The notes below the pieces were generated by a model. That model was given only the letters and a program-made list of their open reading frames with translations. It did no database searches and was not told the DNA's origin. Shown here one piece after another: positions 37,249-50,007 of a stretch of 64,000 nt of DNA; position 1 is the stretch's first letter; each line of letters begins with the position of its first letter. The position numbers were made by a program, and so were the translations under genes. This DNA is from Glandiceps talaboti (lineage: Eukaryota; Hemichordata; Enteropneusta; Spengelidae), in NCBI RefSeq assembly GCF_964340395.1, contig NC_135569.1:6211540-6275539 (forward strand), read 5' to 3'.

Positions 37249-38649
37249 TTTAGGTTAACACGTCATCAAATCAAGTGTTTAGGACGTCATCCTTATGAGT
37301 GTACAATGTCATTAAATAAGTGTTTAACACGTCATAAATGTCAGTTTAAAAGGCCTTGTATTCAAAAGCTTTAGATGGTAATTATATTGAATAGGGCAGT
37401 TGGACAATAGAACATATGGTGATGATGTGTGGTTGAGTTATGTATAGAACACAATCATATAAAATATTAAGCAAATGTCATTCTAATTTGAACACTTATA
37501 TTGATAGAAATACTAGTTTGTATACAAAGACGTGTTACTCTCTGCTACTTGTACTTTGCAATGGCTATAATTAGGTATTCAGTAAAAATATTGAAACGGC
37601 GGCCATGTTAACTTGAAAATGGAATCACGTGCCTTGTTTATCCCTACCACGTCAGTTGCTTTTGTTTTCTTTAAGGGAAAAGTAATGCCCACGAAGTATA
37701 TATCGGAATAGCCCTATTATTGATCAAATGAAATGGCATAAGAAAACATCTGCAGAGAAAGTCGATTTCAAGAAAATCCTTCAAGACAAATCATTTAGTC
37801 TTTGACCTTACAGGCTAGTCAATAACATCAAACATCAAGTAACGGTAAAATGATTTATCATGCATCTTCATATGTCAGGCGAAGAGACCCTCTCAAAGTG
37901 TAGCAAAATTAATCGACGATGGACAATCTTGTTGGTGGTTAATGGAGCTCCAAACATAGCGAACATAGCCTAAGGGAATGCTCCTATCATCAATAGCCTA
38001 TCATCGAAAATCTTAAAACACTCCAGGCTTGGTTTGTAAAACAGTTTTTGAAATGTTTTCACTAATTATTTAATGGTTTGTGATAACCTCTAAGGAGGTA
38101 TTTTCTAGTGTATCTATTTATTCTGAATGTCAAGTTGAATATCAATCTACATCTGTGAATCACGTATACTAAAGTTCTCGTGTGAACAAAAAATTATTTT
38201 TATCTGCAAGACATTCGAGGGACTTTACCTGTTTACATTAACGTATAGGAATTTAATTCACAATACCTTTCAGTGTAAATACACTGTCAATAAATAATTG
38301 ACATCTAATAAGTGGGTGTAAATGAACCATCAATAATTGATAAATTTAAATGTACACTTGTACAAAGATCGCTAACATCATGTTTTTGTGTTTAATATAT
38401 GGTTAGGTTGCTTTCGGACATTTCTCAAATGTCTATTTTGTTCTTTCAATGTTGAGCAACATGTCAGGATATGGCTCATGTATTACGATTGCAGTATAAT
38501 TTTGTTTGTTACCGGATAATGAAATAAATCTGGATCTGATATTGTCGACCTCTGGTATTTTTTCTAAAGTGGGGAGGGGGTTCTAACTTATCTGTAGAAT
38601 ATCAGACCCCTATATATTCTAGTTGCCTGAAGTTATTTGAAAAAAAATA

Positions 38650-38675
38650 TCCTAGTTGTGGCTAGTGCAGGGGCA
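38650..38675 (+). mobile_element. Family A right-end fragment
   Basis: CTAGTTGTGGCTAGTGCAG matches the right terminus of family A (AGTTGCATCTAGTGCAG in copy 2). The rest of the element is not clearly present. Confidence 0.25.
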
Positions 38676-39798
38676 CATATGAAACAAGGCCAGTCTGACT
38701 AAACAGCTAATCGCCTTCAGTATGGTATCTACACTTACATAGTACCGCAATGGACGAATTCATCAATTTTATTTCAATTTGGTAAAATACTATTGCACCC
38801 TGGGAACGATTTACGTCTGTTTGTAAACAAAAAAGAAAAAAAAAAGCTATTAAATGAATAATTAAAGTCATACAATAGTGCCTTACCTACATTTACCTCT
38901 AAAAACATTGGTATGGACACTTGAGTGGCGACTTATGATAAAAACCTTCTACAAGCACTGTATAAAAAGCAACATGAAGTTGATTCGACAGTTTCTGTTT
39001 AAGTACGTAGGTGTGGATTCTAAAATGGAGTCCCTGTGTACAAATCTGCTGAAGTTATTCAGCAATTTTCTATTTGACTTGGCAATATGGGTTTAGACTC
39101 TTGAATGTTATTTTTTCGTCTTCAAGTTCATGAGCTGATTTATATAAATAATGTACGTTTCTGCAAATTATCCTATTGTGTCATACATATTATACCAGGT
39201 TTGATTCATATTCAGTGTGTCTGTCTGAGACGGGGATCGCCCATGGATGGTCGAACAAACAGACAATCGGACGGCCTGGCAGACACGGGTTATACCCTAT
39301 AGCGTCTCCCAGCTGTGCCCGTTGGGAACTGAACATTTATTCTAACTGTAAATAAAATATTCCATTTACAATTTGAAAAAAAGCGACCAATCTCAAGAAA
39401 TAACACATGTGCAGATAAATAACTGACACCAATTGTTTACCCGTATACAACTTTTCTCTTTGTTTAAAACAAAAGTTTTCTTTGCTACTACTGATAGTTA
39501 ACATGTCACTCACTATCCACTGTAGTTATATAAATAAGTTTGAATTGACGGTGGTATTAGGAAAATCACGGAATGTAAAAGATACTTATATACCTTAAAG
39601 GTCAGAACACTCGCAAATTGCAATACACACGGACGTCATCGACTGTAAAGTATGTATGATTGAGATGAAAATATATCTATAATGACGGCAATGTAAAAGT
39701 CATGATATTTTCAATCTGAAAACTAGATTTAATAATCTGTAAACCTATAAGTGGTTTTCTTTTCCTAGTTTGGTCTATGTGATTGGCTTCTGTAAAGT

Positions 39799-40014
39799 TC
39801 AATTGTACTTGTAAGAACGTAAATCCGACTCAAATATATCAAAGAAGGAGTACTCATTCTTTCGAATGTAGTGTTTGTATAACAACGTTCCTGTTTCAGC
39901 CGCATTTGCCCAGAGCGTATGTACAAGATAATTGCTAACCTCCGTTGAGGAATAAACGTCCTTTACAGAACGATTTCCGATATCCAGGAGGCAATAATAT
40001 ATTTCTACAAACAT
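39799..40014 (-). CDS. Unrecognised 71-codon coding-like frame
   Basis: Starts MFVEIYYCLLDIGNRSV and ends SFFDIFESDLRSYKYN. Codon use is balanced (many C- and G-ending codons) compared with the AT-rich flanks, and the residue mix looks like a soluble globular segment. No family is recognised. It could be one exon of a minus-strand gene or a transposon relic. Confidence 0.2.
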   Translation of the reverse strand: MFVEIYYCLLDIGNRSVKDVYSSTEVSNYLVHTLWANAAETGTLLYKHYIRKNEYSFFDIFESDLRSYKYN

Positions 40015-40244
40015 AGCCTTTGGAAGATTTCATCTTCACAGTACTCCTATGTTATTTGCTTACTATGCTATTAAAGGTATGATTTCCTCGGGTATCTGAT
40101 ACATCTTGATAGCACTGAATATTCCGTTTCGTTTACTATTATACCATTCAAATTTAAAGTATTCTACATGATGATATCGTATTTATGCTTCATTCAAGTT
40201 GTTTCAAGTTTTAATTTGTATGTATAGTGATTTCGCGTGTGTAG

Positions 40245-40275
40245 TGGAGAGAGAGAGAGAGAGAGACAGAGAGAC

Positions 40276-40348
<73 letters not shown>

Positions 40349-40447
40349 GGGAGACAGGGACAGACAAATTGAGACATTCAACCAGCCAACCAACAAACCA
40401 ACCATCCAGCCAGCCAGCCAGCCAGACAGACAGACAGATAGATAGAC

Positions 40448-40487
<40 letters not shown>

Positions 40488-40525
40488 TGACTGACTGACA
40501 GATAGACAGTCAGGCAGATAGACAG
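40245..40525. repeat. Compound (GA)n / (GACA)n / (CCAG)n array
   Basis: About 280 bases: GA, then GACA, then CCAACCAGCC-like units, then GACA/GATA again. Confidence 0.95.
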
Positions 40526-41128
40526 TGTAAATATATATGGCATTAAATTTTCCACCTTACATTCACATTTGATTAAATTTGGCATGAGTCATGGATTTGT
40601 ATGTTACAGATAATGTTGGATTAAGTCCATCTCCGTACACTTATCAAACGACATTCAATGGCGTATGGAGATAATAACAACGTGTTAATACGAACCAACT
40701 ATGAAATCACACCTTTCTTTTAGACGTCTCTTTCAATCCTCTATAAAACCTACTCTGACTATCGATTGAACTGGATAAAGAGTCCGACCTATCGATTGGT
40801 TGATTGGTGACATTTACATAGTTCCTCTAGTGATCTATGCAAAACTTCACAGCGCTATAAACGTCTTTTACTCCAATCGAAACTTCGACATTTCAATTGA
40901 TTGGTCGTTATCCGCGGGTATTAGTCCCAACAGACAGTCGTGTGCAATACAATGCTCCCTTTCAAAATATAGCGGAACTTGTTTTATATAGATAGCAAAA
41001 TTTCTTCATTTGACTGTACTTATTTGGAAGTCGTCTTATATGTTTGTGATACTGTTCAGTTAAAATGAATTTCAATTAGTCATGTTTTCATTTTTAAAAT
41101 GTGTAGTGGTAAGTTTAAATGAGGAGCG

Positions 41129-41264
41129 AATGTATGTATGTATGTATGTATGTATGTATGTATGTATGTATGTATGTATGTATGTATTGTGTTTGTTGTA
41201 GTTGTAGTAGTAATAGTAGTAATAGTAGTAATAGTAGTAGTAGTAGTAATAGTAGTAGTAGTAA

Positions 41265-41324
<60 letters not shown>

Positions 41325-41325
41325 C

Positions 41326-41362
<37 letters not shown>

Positions 41363-41364
41363 GG
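41129..41364. repeat. (ATGT)n, (TAG)n, (TGT)n compound array
   Basis: ATGT to about 41187, TAG/TAA units to 41321, TGT to 41363. Poly-Tyr, poly-Thr, poly-Asn and poly-Val frames are artefacts. Confidence 0.95.
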
Positions 41365-42461
41365 ATGCATGGATTATTGCACGGAGATGTCGTGAATTAA
41401 CAGTTAAACCGATGGTCATACAGTCACGTAGATATTAAACCGTCAAGAAAAATATGATTATTTTAGAAAGGTTCTTACATCTAACAGTGCTTACAGCCTG
41501 ATTTAGATATGCACAATTCTTTACTGAGTTATTGGTAAGTATACAAATACTCATAGTATACAACTTGTATGTTTTAACATGGTGATATATTTCAGCCGTT
41601 CATCTTTTCAGCCTCCATTTTCTATTTCTCGTTTCATTTTTTTATCCGCGTCATTGCATTGGCCGTTTATTTATTCCCTATCCACAGTATTTTATATAGT
41701 CGAACAAACTGTGATAAAGTAAAGCTGTTCAAACACGTTCTCATTTTCGGGACGTTTTAGGGTTATATATATATGCATAAATACGCTGAAATAAATTTGA
41801 CTTGCATGGGTTCATCGATTTGATGAACATGAGTGGCTTCTGTGACGAGTAGAAGTTGCACACTGCTTATAGGATATTTAAGTAATATTGTTACAATTAC
41901 GCTATCATTTGGTTTCTCAAAAGTAAAGGTCGTAGGTTGAACTGCTTATACACAAGTTTAAGTAACATGGTTAGCATTCCGCTACAATTTTGGTGTCACC
42001 AAACGAACTGAACTGTAATTTTGTTGCAGGCTGAAGATGTACAAATGCTTGGTGCTGTGTACATTGATGACACACCCAAATTACACTCTTACAATCGGCT
42101 ACGACTGCATTACAAATCATACGGCTGCAATTTGAAATAGTAATTGGCGTCGTCACATGGGTGTCATCAAAGGTAGGTAATCAAGTAGGCTATCACCAAG
42201 TATTCCCAGATTAAACTGACAAGACGTTGTCGCCAAGCTCACTCTTATATTAGATAGCTGGCCAGACTTTCTTGTGTACTCAATCAAGTTTCACGATAAA
42301 TCTTAAATCTTTCTTAACAATCTAATTAAATGTCCGTCTGTCTGTGACTACGTGTACATAAATGCTGCACTTACTTATTCCACTCAATCGGTGAATGTCA
42401 AGTTGTCTATCAATGTCTTGGATCTACACTAAACTTTTATCCAAAGTAAGGCAATACAATA

Positions 42462-42875
42462 ATGTGGTCTTTTATCCCTGTTAATGTAATTTCCTTCCCG
42501 ATCCCTTATCATTGTATTTCTTATCGTTTCCATTGGCATCTTTTAATTTTCATTAAAACGACGTATCTTTCCCCTAAAATCTTTTTTGTTGTTATCTTTC
42601 CTCTTGTAAATATCGATCACTGCCAGCATATGATTCCGTGTGTTCGTATACCAAGTCAACTCTTCGTAGAAATTATCACGCATATTTACTTCCATGTTAT
42701 ACTTATCAGTTTGAAAAAAAATACACTAGTGCACGACAATTGGATGTATATTTATAGCTCAGATCCGGATTTATGTACTCTGGTGACATCTTCTGTGACA
42801 AACCAAAAACGTGTGTTCAGATTAAACAGGGGAGTCATTTTTTCGACCATCTGCGTCGGCAAAAGAGGAATCTAA
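42462..42875 (+). CDS. Unrecognised 137-codon open frame
   Basis: An ATG-initiated frame, hydrophobic and rich in Ile, Phe and Val in its first two thirds, more polar toward the end (LCTLVTSSVTNQKRVFRLNR). No domain is recognisable and no promoter or splice signal decides the case. It may be a decayed membrane-protein fragment or a chance frame. Confidence 0.15.
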   Translation: MWSFIPVNVISFPIPYHCISYRFHWHLLIFIKTTYLSPKIFFVVIFPLVNIDHCQHMIPCVRIPSQLFVEIITHIYFHVILISLKKNTLVHDNWMYIYSSDPDLCTLVTSSVTNQKRVFRLNRGVIFSTICVGKRGI

Positions 42876-43358
42876 AAAAACTGGGCCAAAGACTTTCCTT
42901 AATATAAGTGTCATACGATTACTAACACATTAAATAATGACAACAGACTCTTTATGGCAATAATATAAGACGAGCAAAATACCTGCATGTTCAAAATACC
43001 AGTTGTTCACTAATAGCAACAAAGTGCACGTGGCTGGGGGACACGTGGACAGGGGATCATAGACCTCATTTTTAATCAATCATATCCGCTGAGATTTGGT
43101 AAGTTTATTTTTGATATCATACGTGTTTGAAAGGGACTTTCATATGTGTTGACAATGCAAATGTAATGCAAAGAAAGTCTCAGTATTCATGTAATTTGAT
43201 ATCTTAGAGTTCATATTAATTATAATTAATTTTAATTAAGTTGTAATTTCCTGTAATGTTTTACTAATATTATTGTCATTAGTAGTTGTATTGATATCAT
43301 CATTATACCATGCATGAGTAAAGTTGAACAAAAATATGGAATATATACTCTGGTCGTT

Positions 43359-43413
43359 CTACGTCATCACAACGTGTGTCTATGTCATCACATTGTGAGT
43401 CTACGTCACTGGT
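43359..43413 (+). repeat. Short tandem repeat, about 21-bp unit, 2.5 copies
   Basis: Units starting TCTACGTCATCACA, TCTATGTCATCACA and TCTACGTCACTGG. Because 21 is a multiple of three, the frame across it shows a seven-residue repeat, which accounts for the open frame here. Confidence 0.6.
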
Positions 43414-45582
43414 TCAGCTTTTACCTTCCCCGATTTTTCTTTGATATTACTGGCGCAGGTATAATCATGTTATTCTCCAATAATTTTCTTCATTCAGCCG
43501 GAAAATACTCGTGACCGAAGACTTGCCACTACTCGTCTTGCGTAGTATTTTGCTTGGTTGAACGAATACAAATATTGGGGAATAATATCTAATTATTCAT
43601 AACTTGTTTATAGTAGGCAGAATAAAACTACTTTGAGGGTATTTGACTACATTAATGTAGAACACAGGAGGGTATCATTCTATACTATTGTTCTCATTTT
43701 AAGCTATAAAAACAACATAATGGGAAATATTCCTAAAAACTTAGTCTAATAAGTTCAAATAGTTTCATTCACTGTGTAGAATTCTCAACAAAAAACTTAA
43801 TTTCATCAATCAACAGTGTAACAAAATATCAGTGTTCCAATATTTCGACGACTAACAGCCATCTTCATCTGGGAATGAGGTAATGAGCTACAAAAAAGGT
43901 ATTGACCTCAAGCCTAAGGTGGTGTAAAAGTTAGAACCGGTTCCCCAGGTCTCCTTCCGTAGCAATGGTAGGTAAAGATCTGGTAGCGTGGATCCATCAT
44001 TCTTGTTCAGTGTTCTTCCTCTTAGTCTAATAAAGAGTCATTAATGTGAAATACTCTCGGAAATAAACTATTGGCACTTTTGCTGTTACTTTGAATGTTC
44101 AAGAAAACTCCAATCCATTATCATTCAAAATCAAGAAAAAGGTCAGAGGTCACCGTAGTACAAATCCTTGAAATGGTATCAAACTTACGCCATTTTAGAT
44201 ATTCAGTATGGTAGGTGAATACTCTATGGAAAAATAATAGATTGTTACATTTCTTGAAAACAAGACGGTGGTCCAGTCATTTCTTTTAGTAATTCAAAAC
44301 GACCAAACGCAAGCTTCAATACGACAAAGTTTAGGGAGGGTTTAAGAACTGTTTTCACTGAATTCGTCCCCGAGAAGCATTCTACCATAAAACCGTGGAG
44401 AGACTGTGTCAAAATATATAGATTATCGTAATGGCATCTTTGCGGAATGCACCATACAATATATATGTTTCAAAACATGAGGGAAATGCCTATGGCATTC
44501 ACAGCCGATACTATAACTTCTTTGAGTATACATCATAAACAATCTACATCAAAAAATACATTTGAAGTGTCAGACATTATCCTTATAATGCTAAGATTGA
44601 AGTCAACGTTCTCGTATCCCATTATTAAAGATATATCGAACGGAGATATCAAATTTTTCATTTAAGTTTAACTTTTCGCTAATGTTTAGTGACCTTAATA
44701 TTCGACATTATGCGACATATTAGAAATTATTATCACCGACAAAATCAAAAGTGTACCATGGGAGCTTTTCCTTCATTTGATAGTACCATGGATCGATAAA
44801 AATGTAATTGGATTTCAAAACCTTTTTTCTTCGACTTGTTATATATTTGTATTATTCTTACACACAGGGAATGCATTTTGCGCTATAAAATATATGTACT
44901 TATGTTCAGTAAGGGAAATATCTGCAATACATTTTGTTTGACCACCATGTATTATGGAAGTATGGTTGGGGACGTTGTAGGTAATTGACCTTTATTTAAA
45001 AAAAAAAACATTAGTGACACTATACGGTAAGGAATAGTATAGTTGCATCGAATTTTGTTATTGCTATGGTAATCGATGTCACATCACAATCGGTGAATAC
45101 ATTTTGGTGATTTCTTTTAATTTAGAATATATTGAAAGAAAATAGATTCATCAAATGTCATAAGCAAGCGTGTCATGTTACATTGACATGTTTGTCTAAT
45201 TTTGATTTTTATCTTGTTAACCGTCTGTCCTTGTTGGTGTTGCAGTTCTGTTGAGTCGTTTTTTAGACCTGACGGTTGGAATGGTTTGAATAGTGATCCA
45301 GATGTTGCTGGAGGTGATGGGCAGGATACTCATGTTTTGGTTGAGGTGGTAAAGGGTGTGGCTTGCATACTAAATAACTAATTTGCATTCTTTTATAATT
45401 CAATACTTAACTTATCGAGTCTTGTCGAGTAACCGTATCTGCAACAATGGTGAAATGTCTACATGGAAATTGCAAATGATATCGCCTCAGAATATATTTT
45501 TTCATATCTACAACATTCCTAACGAGTAGTTTCCGGTCAATAGCGGGAATAAACTGGTTTGCCTTGTGGAGAAATTAGAAGT

Positions 45583-45801
45583 ATGGTTCCTATCATGTCC
45601 GTGCATCAGTTAGCTCGCGTGACAAAAAGCTCCAAAGTGCAATGGGATGTGATGTCCCGAAGGTATGTATGTAGAAACACCATGAAAATAAGGGTAATGA
45701 CTCAATTCCCGGCTACGCAATTGAAACCTTTAACAAGAACCGTCCGTGCAAAATTGGCTTCATATGGTAGGCGTCATTATATCGACAGTCGGCTAACGTG
45801 A
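45583..45801 (+). CDS. Unrecognised basic coding-like frame
   Basis: About 72 codons from an ATG, arginine- and lysine-rich (LKPLTRTVRAKLASYGRRHY), with G/C-ending codons common. A donor-like CGAAG|GTATGT lies about one third of the way in. No family recognised; it may be an exon, a repeat remnant or chance. Confidence 0.15.
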   Translation: MVPIMSVHQLARVTKSSKVQWDVMSRRYVCRNTMKIRVMTQFPATQLKPLTRTVRAKLASYGRRHYIDSRLT

Positions 45802-46523
45802 TGTGTCTCATAAAAGAGGCACAGGCAGACGATAATCTCTCCTGTACGCGTAAACAAATTAGACAACGACGAAGGAGTAGACAAAATCTCGACTTGCACG
45901 TGGGGAATGTATAATATCTACTCCAATGTTGCTAGAAAGGTCACTTTTAAGAGGTTTCATATTCAATAGCAAAAATGTTCTACATTGAACATATAAATTT
46001 TCTTCATCATGAATGTCTAAATTATCTCACTAATGAATAAGCCTAGTTGATTATTAAATTTTCACATCAACTAAGGTATTTCTATATATAAAAAACCCCT
46101 TGATTAGTTACATAGATAGGATGGTACCAATCAATGACAAAACATTAACTTTTGTATTGTATGGTAATGGACTCGAAGAATCCTTGACCCGGCACATGCA
46201 GATGTCTCATACAATACTGTATCAGTGGTTGTAGGCAGAAACTAAAGGAGTATCACCTCGTTTCGCGTTTTTCTTACTGTAGCTAGCCGCATAATACTCT
46301 TCGTAAGTGTTATCAATTTTGTTCCTTTATACCTAATGTGTATTCGCTACAATGTGGTAATGGACTGGGGTAACAATCACCTTTATGACAAATTGAAAAG
46401 GTTTCGTTTAACCAAAATACTATCAATCGATCAATGGGTACATCTGTTTGATCGGCTTCATTCTGATTTAGTTATTTTTGTCTTACTGCATGCACATTGA
46501 CAATTTTACATAATAGCGTCTGA

Positions 46524-46566
46524 TACATACATACATACATACATACATACATACATACATACATAC

Positions 46567-46597
<31 letters not shown>

Positions 46598-46864
46598 CAT
46601 ACATACATACACACACACCCACCCACCCACCCATACATACATACATACATACATACATACACACATAAATACATACATGCATACATACATACATACATAC
46701 ATACATACATACACACATACATACATACATACATACATACATACATACATACATACATACATACATACATGCATGCATGCATGCATGCTTGCACGCACGC
46801 ACGCACACACACACATACATACATACACACACATACATACATACACACACATACATACATACAT
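46524..46864. repeat. Compound (CATA)n array with (CACC)n, (CATG)n, (CACG)n blocks
   Basis: About 340 bases, one of the longest tetranucleotide arrays here; CACC units at 46616-46633 and CATG/CACG units at 46770-46805. Confidence 0.95.
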
Positions 46865-48209
46865 TTTTTTAAAAATCAAAAGACATAATAGTTAAACTAA
46901 CATTAAAAACTAAAGTGAAATACTATAGTAGTAAGCGCAAACACATTTACCGACTACAACATTCCATAGACATTTTTAGACATCAACGAGTTCGTTTTAT
47001 TAAATTTCTTTCATATCTTTTTATTTACCACACTTAGGTTATCAACTTCCATGAATAAACAGAGAATATTGAAGAAGACATCGACGGAAAACGACGGATC
47101 AGATCCGTCATTCGTTCTTTCATCACATTGTAAGACTTGGTATGTTATCATCAATAAAGAGCGTGCGTTTCTTATCTTTCCCTTGGTGCGTATGTTACCA
47201 TTCATTCGCGCATGTCTTTGGAGAATATCCCCTTTGGCAGAAGTTTCCTTCTTTTCTTTTATCAGTATTAGAAATCAAAATCCATTTTCTAACAACAGAA
47301 CTATTATCGTTATCCCCTTCCCCTCTCTACTCATATGTAGACTCTATCTGTCAATTTGTCTGAATAAAGATGGGAGTTCTAAGGATCTCTTTCTTCTACT
47401 GAAATAATTCCAACTATCGAAGATGTATGCAAACGTTTACGTCTCTGAAGTACTGAATTCTGCATTCTTACTTCAAATTTGTTAATCGTGCAATCAATTG
47501 TAATTTTAAGTTAATACAATGTTATTGAATTTTATTTCATAGTTACTTAATTCATTAATATATGATACGTTTGTGTGATGTGTGACCCCTGACCCCAATC
47601 CTCTCAATCTCAAACCTAGCAAGCCTCCTCTATCTGTATTCTTAGAGACAACTCTACTTCAAATAAAAAGCCCCTTGAAGAGGATGATAACACTTGATGA
47701 TAAAAGAACTCGTCTTCAATTTTCTTCAGATTACTAGGAAGAGAAAGTCAATATCGCACAGTCGTTTTTGCCAACACTGTAGGGTCTCTTGTTCCAACAA
47801 CATGGGAAACTTTCAACGGGGAAGGCTTTGTTTTGCTGTAAAGGATTTTCCGGTTACCTTCCAATCTTGTTATCATCAGAAAAAAGTGTTCTCCTGATGA
47901 GATAGACATTGTTGAACTCCTCATTTAAGGGCAATTTGTCGAGTTTGTAGTAAGCCCTCCCATGTCCGAAATCAGAAATTAGCGTTAAGTCTCCCTACAG
48001 TTGTCCGCCAAAAAAAATCGTAGGCGAAATGATTTATGCTATTAATATAATATTTAATGACTATAATGCGCGCTGCTTTTGTTAGGCGATTCCTGTGATG
48101 ACTAGCGTGTCGAATAGGCCGTCCATTTGCCATTATTGATTCAGGGAAATTACTAGGCAAGCAAGTACGTGCGAAGTACGAATCCGATCAGAGAACAGCG
48201 AGCCTAGAG

Positions 48210-48428
48210 TCAGAAACACTCCGCGCTATAATGACATTTTCCTGTAATTGGTTGCTCATCTGATGGTACAAGCAGTTTCTCACTCTCGTCGTTATGCTCA
48301 TAAGCACATGCGGCTCTCCGGGGATATGATCGGTAAAAGATGAAAAGCTGGCAAACAAACTTTCTGAACTGACGGCACCTCTGCGAGAACACTGCCATCG
48401 GCCATTCGCCCAAATTGAACCCGTTCAA
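48210..48428 (-). CDS. Unrecognised cysteine-containing minus-strand frame
   Basis: A frame of up to 72 codons (63 from its first ATG) with codon use unlike the AT-rich surroundings. It contains SYPRRAACAYEHNDESEK and ends KCHYSAECF. Six cysteines and a basic pair are notable, but no signal peptide is present. It lies in the less repetitive flank upstream of the second secreted-peptide gene, so it could equally be non-coding regulatory sequence. Confidence 0.17.
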   Translation of the reverse strand: MNGFNLGEWPMAVFSQRCRQFRKFVCQLFIFYRSYPRRAACAYEHNDESEKLLVPSDEQPITGKCHYSAECF

Positions 48429-48779
48429 CCGAAATAATAGAAACGACCCTTTTGATTTGATTAGATTTTATTCTGAGTGAGACAGAAAGACAACAATTTG
48501 TGGGGATAAGACTTTGTAAATCGCTATTTTTTTCAGTCTGGGGTTGTTATTCTTCTGTGAGAGGCATTCTATAGTTCCGTTTACGAAGCTAAGATCTATG
48601 TTTACCGCATACAGTAATACAAGATAATTATTAATTGCTGAAGAAAATGTGTTGCCTTGAATGTCAAACCACCTTGTTTGGTGGTCTGACCTTGAATAGA
48701 TGGTGGAATTCAAGCGTATATCCTATGTTAAAGTGGACAGTCTAAAGCTGTGAAGGGAATATTTTTTGTACGTCTTTTG

Positions 48780-49280
48780 TTTGTAAGACCCACTGATTGT
48801 TTCATTTTATAACGTCTTGCCTCGTTTGTCTGATTTCTAGCATCTCTTGCCAATACGCTGTGTGCTACTCAAATCTCGTGTGAGAACTATGTGGTAATTA
48901 CACCTAGGTGTCTCCAAGCGATGGGGTTGCTAGCCTTGGGGGCTTGCCAAACGATATTTGATTCTCGTAGTAATGGCGGGAAATGTTTTTCTCCGCCTCC
49001 GGGTTGATTATATCTAGTAACGCTGACATTCATTAACAATTAGATCGGAAACTGCGGTAACATTTCTGAAAGGGAAGCAAACATTGATGCGTCTGATAAG
49101 ATATGTGCCAGATTTCCCTTTGCCGTTTGCTAGCTTTGGGTGATACAGCTTCGCGGACACGTATCTGTACATGAGTTCTCTACATCACATGCGCAGAAGC
49201 AGTGGCCCGCGCCAAGCCATGCAATGCATTCTCAGTTACGCTGAACCTTCTCTTTAATCGAAAGAATTAAGGTGGAAGAT
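48780..49280. other. Low-repeat, less AT-rich upstream flank (candidate enhancer)
   Basis: About 500 bases lack microsatellites and open frames and are visibly richer in G and C than their surroundings. They include the T-box palindrome, a TAATTA core, and CATGCGCA (NRF1-like) near 49189. It stands 0.5-1.0 kb before the TATA box of the second gene. Conservation would decide. Confidence 0.25.
48900..48911. promoter_or_regulatory. Palindromic T-box site
   Basis: ACACCTAGGTGT is the central 12 bases of the palindromic Brachyury/T-box site (two AGGTGT half-sites). It lies about 1.1 kb upstream of the second secreted-peptide start codon, next to a TAATTA homeodomain core, in a stretch of low repeat content. 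Confidence 0.4.
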
Positions 49281-49791
49281 CATTTAAAATTAATAGAAAT
49301 GTATGCCCGGAGCAGATCGTTTTTGACTATATAGATAAATCATGCAAATGCTAAAACAATTTTAGATCTGTTGGTACTATAAATCAAGCACACACCTGAT
49401 TTGATATGGGACTAAAACATCTCTAAGCATTTTTCTTCTTAGTTTCCCATCACTTTTATCGATATTTCATGCTATCATAGATGCATTCATTTCTTATCAG
49501 TACAGTACAGTACAATGATAACATTGATATTAATTGACAAAAACGCTTATTGGAAACCGTGGGCATATTTTTTTGTTTTATCTTAAACTCACTTTTACCA
49601 TTAGGGATATCATTTTTACGTGGGCCATATTTAAACATACTGATTCTAGAAAATCGTTTCGTCTTAAATGACGTCGCCGTTTCTATGGTAACATATTGAT
49701 GCTTCTTTCTCGTTTGCATATTGTGGAAGCGAGGCGGAAGCTGACTGGTGATTAGTTAACATTGACAATACGTAGGTAGTTGCTGTCCGTG

Positions 49792-49800
49792 TATAAAAAG
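49792..49800 (+). promoter_or_regulatory. TATA box of the second secreted-peptide gene
   Basis: TATAAAAAG sits about 215 bases before the start codon. Transcription should begin near 49822, giving a leader of about 185 bases containing no long competing upstream frame that I noticed. It is a near-consensus TATA element in a locally less AT-rich flank, so it stands out. Confidence 0.6.
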
Positions 49801-50007
49801 CGCTCCCTGGCCGACCAGAACGAAGAGTTGAAACAGCAAGCCGAGTGTACGTGTACAGGGGTGTCAGACAGGCGGGCTTCAATCTGAAACAAAAACTTTC
49901 CAAAAGACAAAGACCTGAAAAAGTCAGTTGGCTGAAGACTCGTGCCGACCGTAAAGAAGCAAGATAGTTCCGAGGAAGTGGTAGAAGGCACGTAGCACAA
50001 AGCAAAA

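Larger units (their letters stand above)
29766..49791. other. Intergenic DNA between the two secreted-peptide genes
   Basis: About 20 kb with the densest microsatellites, one complete family A element, the minus-strand signal-peptide frame at 32.5 kb and a few unrecognised frames. Stretches at 35.5-36.5, 37.3-38.6, 41.4-42.4, 43.5-45.5 and 47.4-48.0 kb show nothing I can name. Confidence 0.45.
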
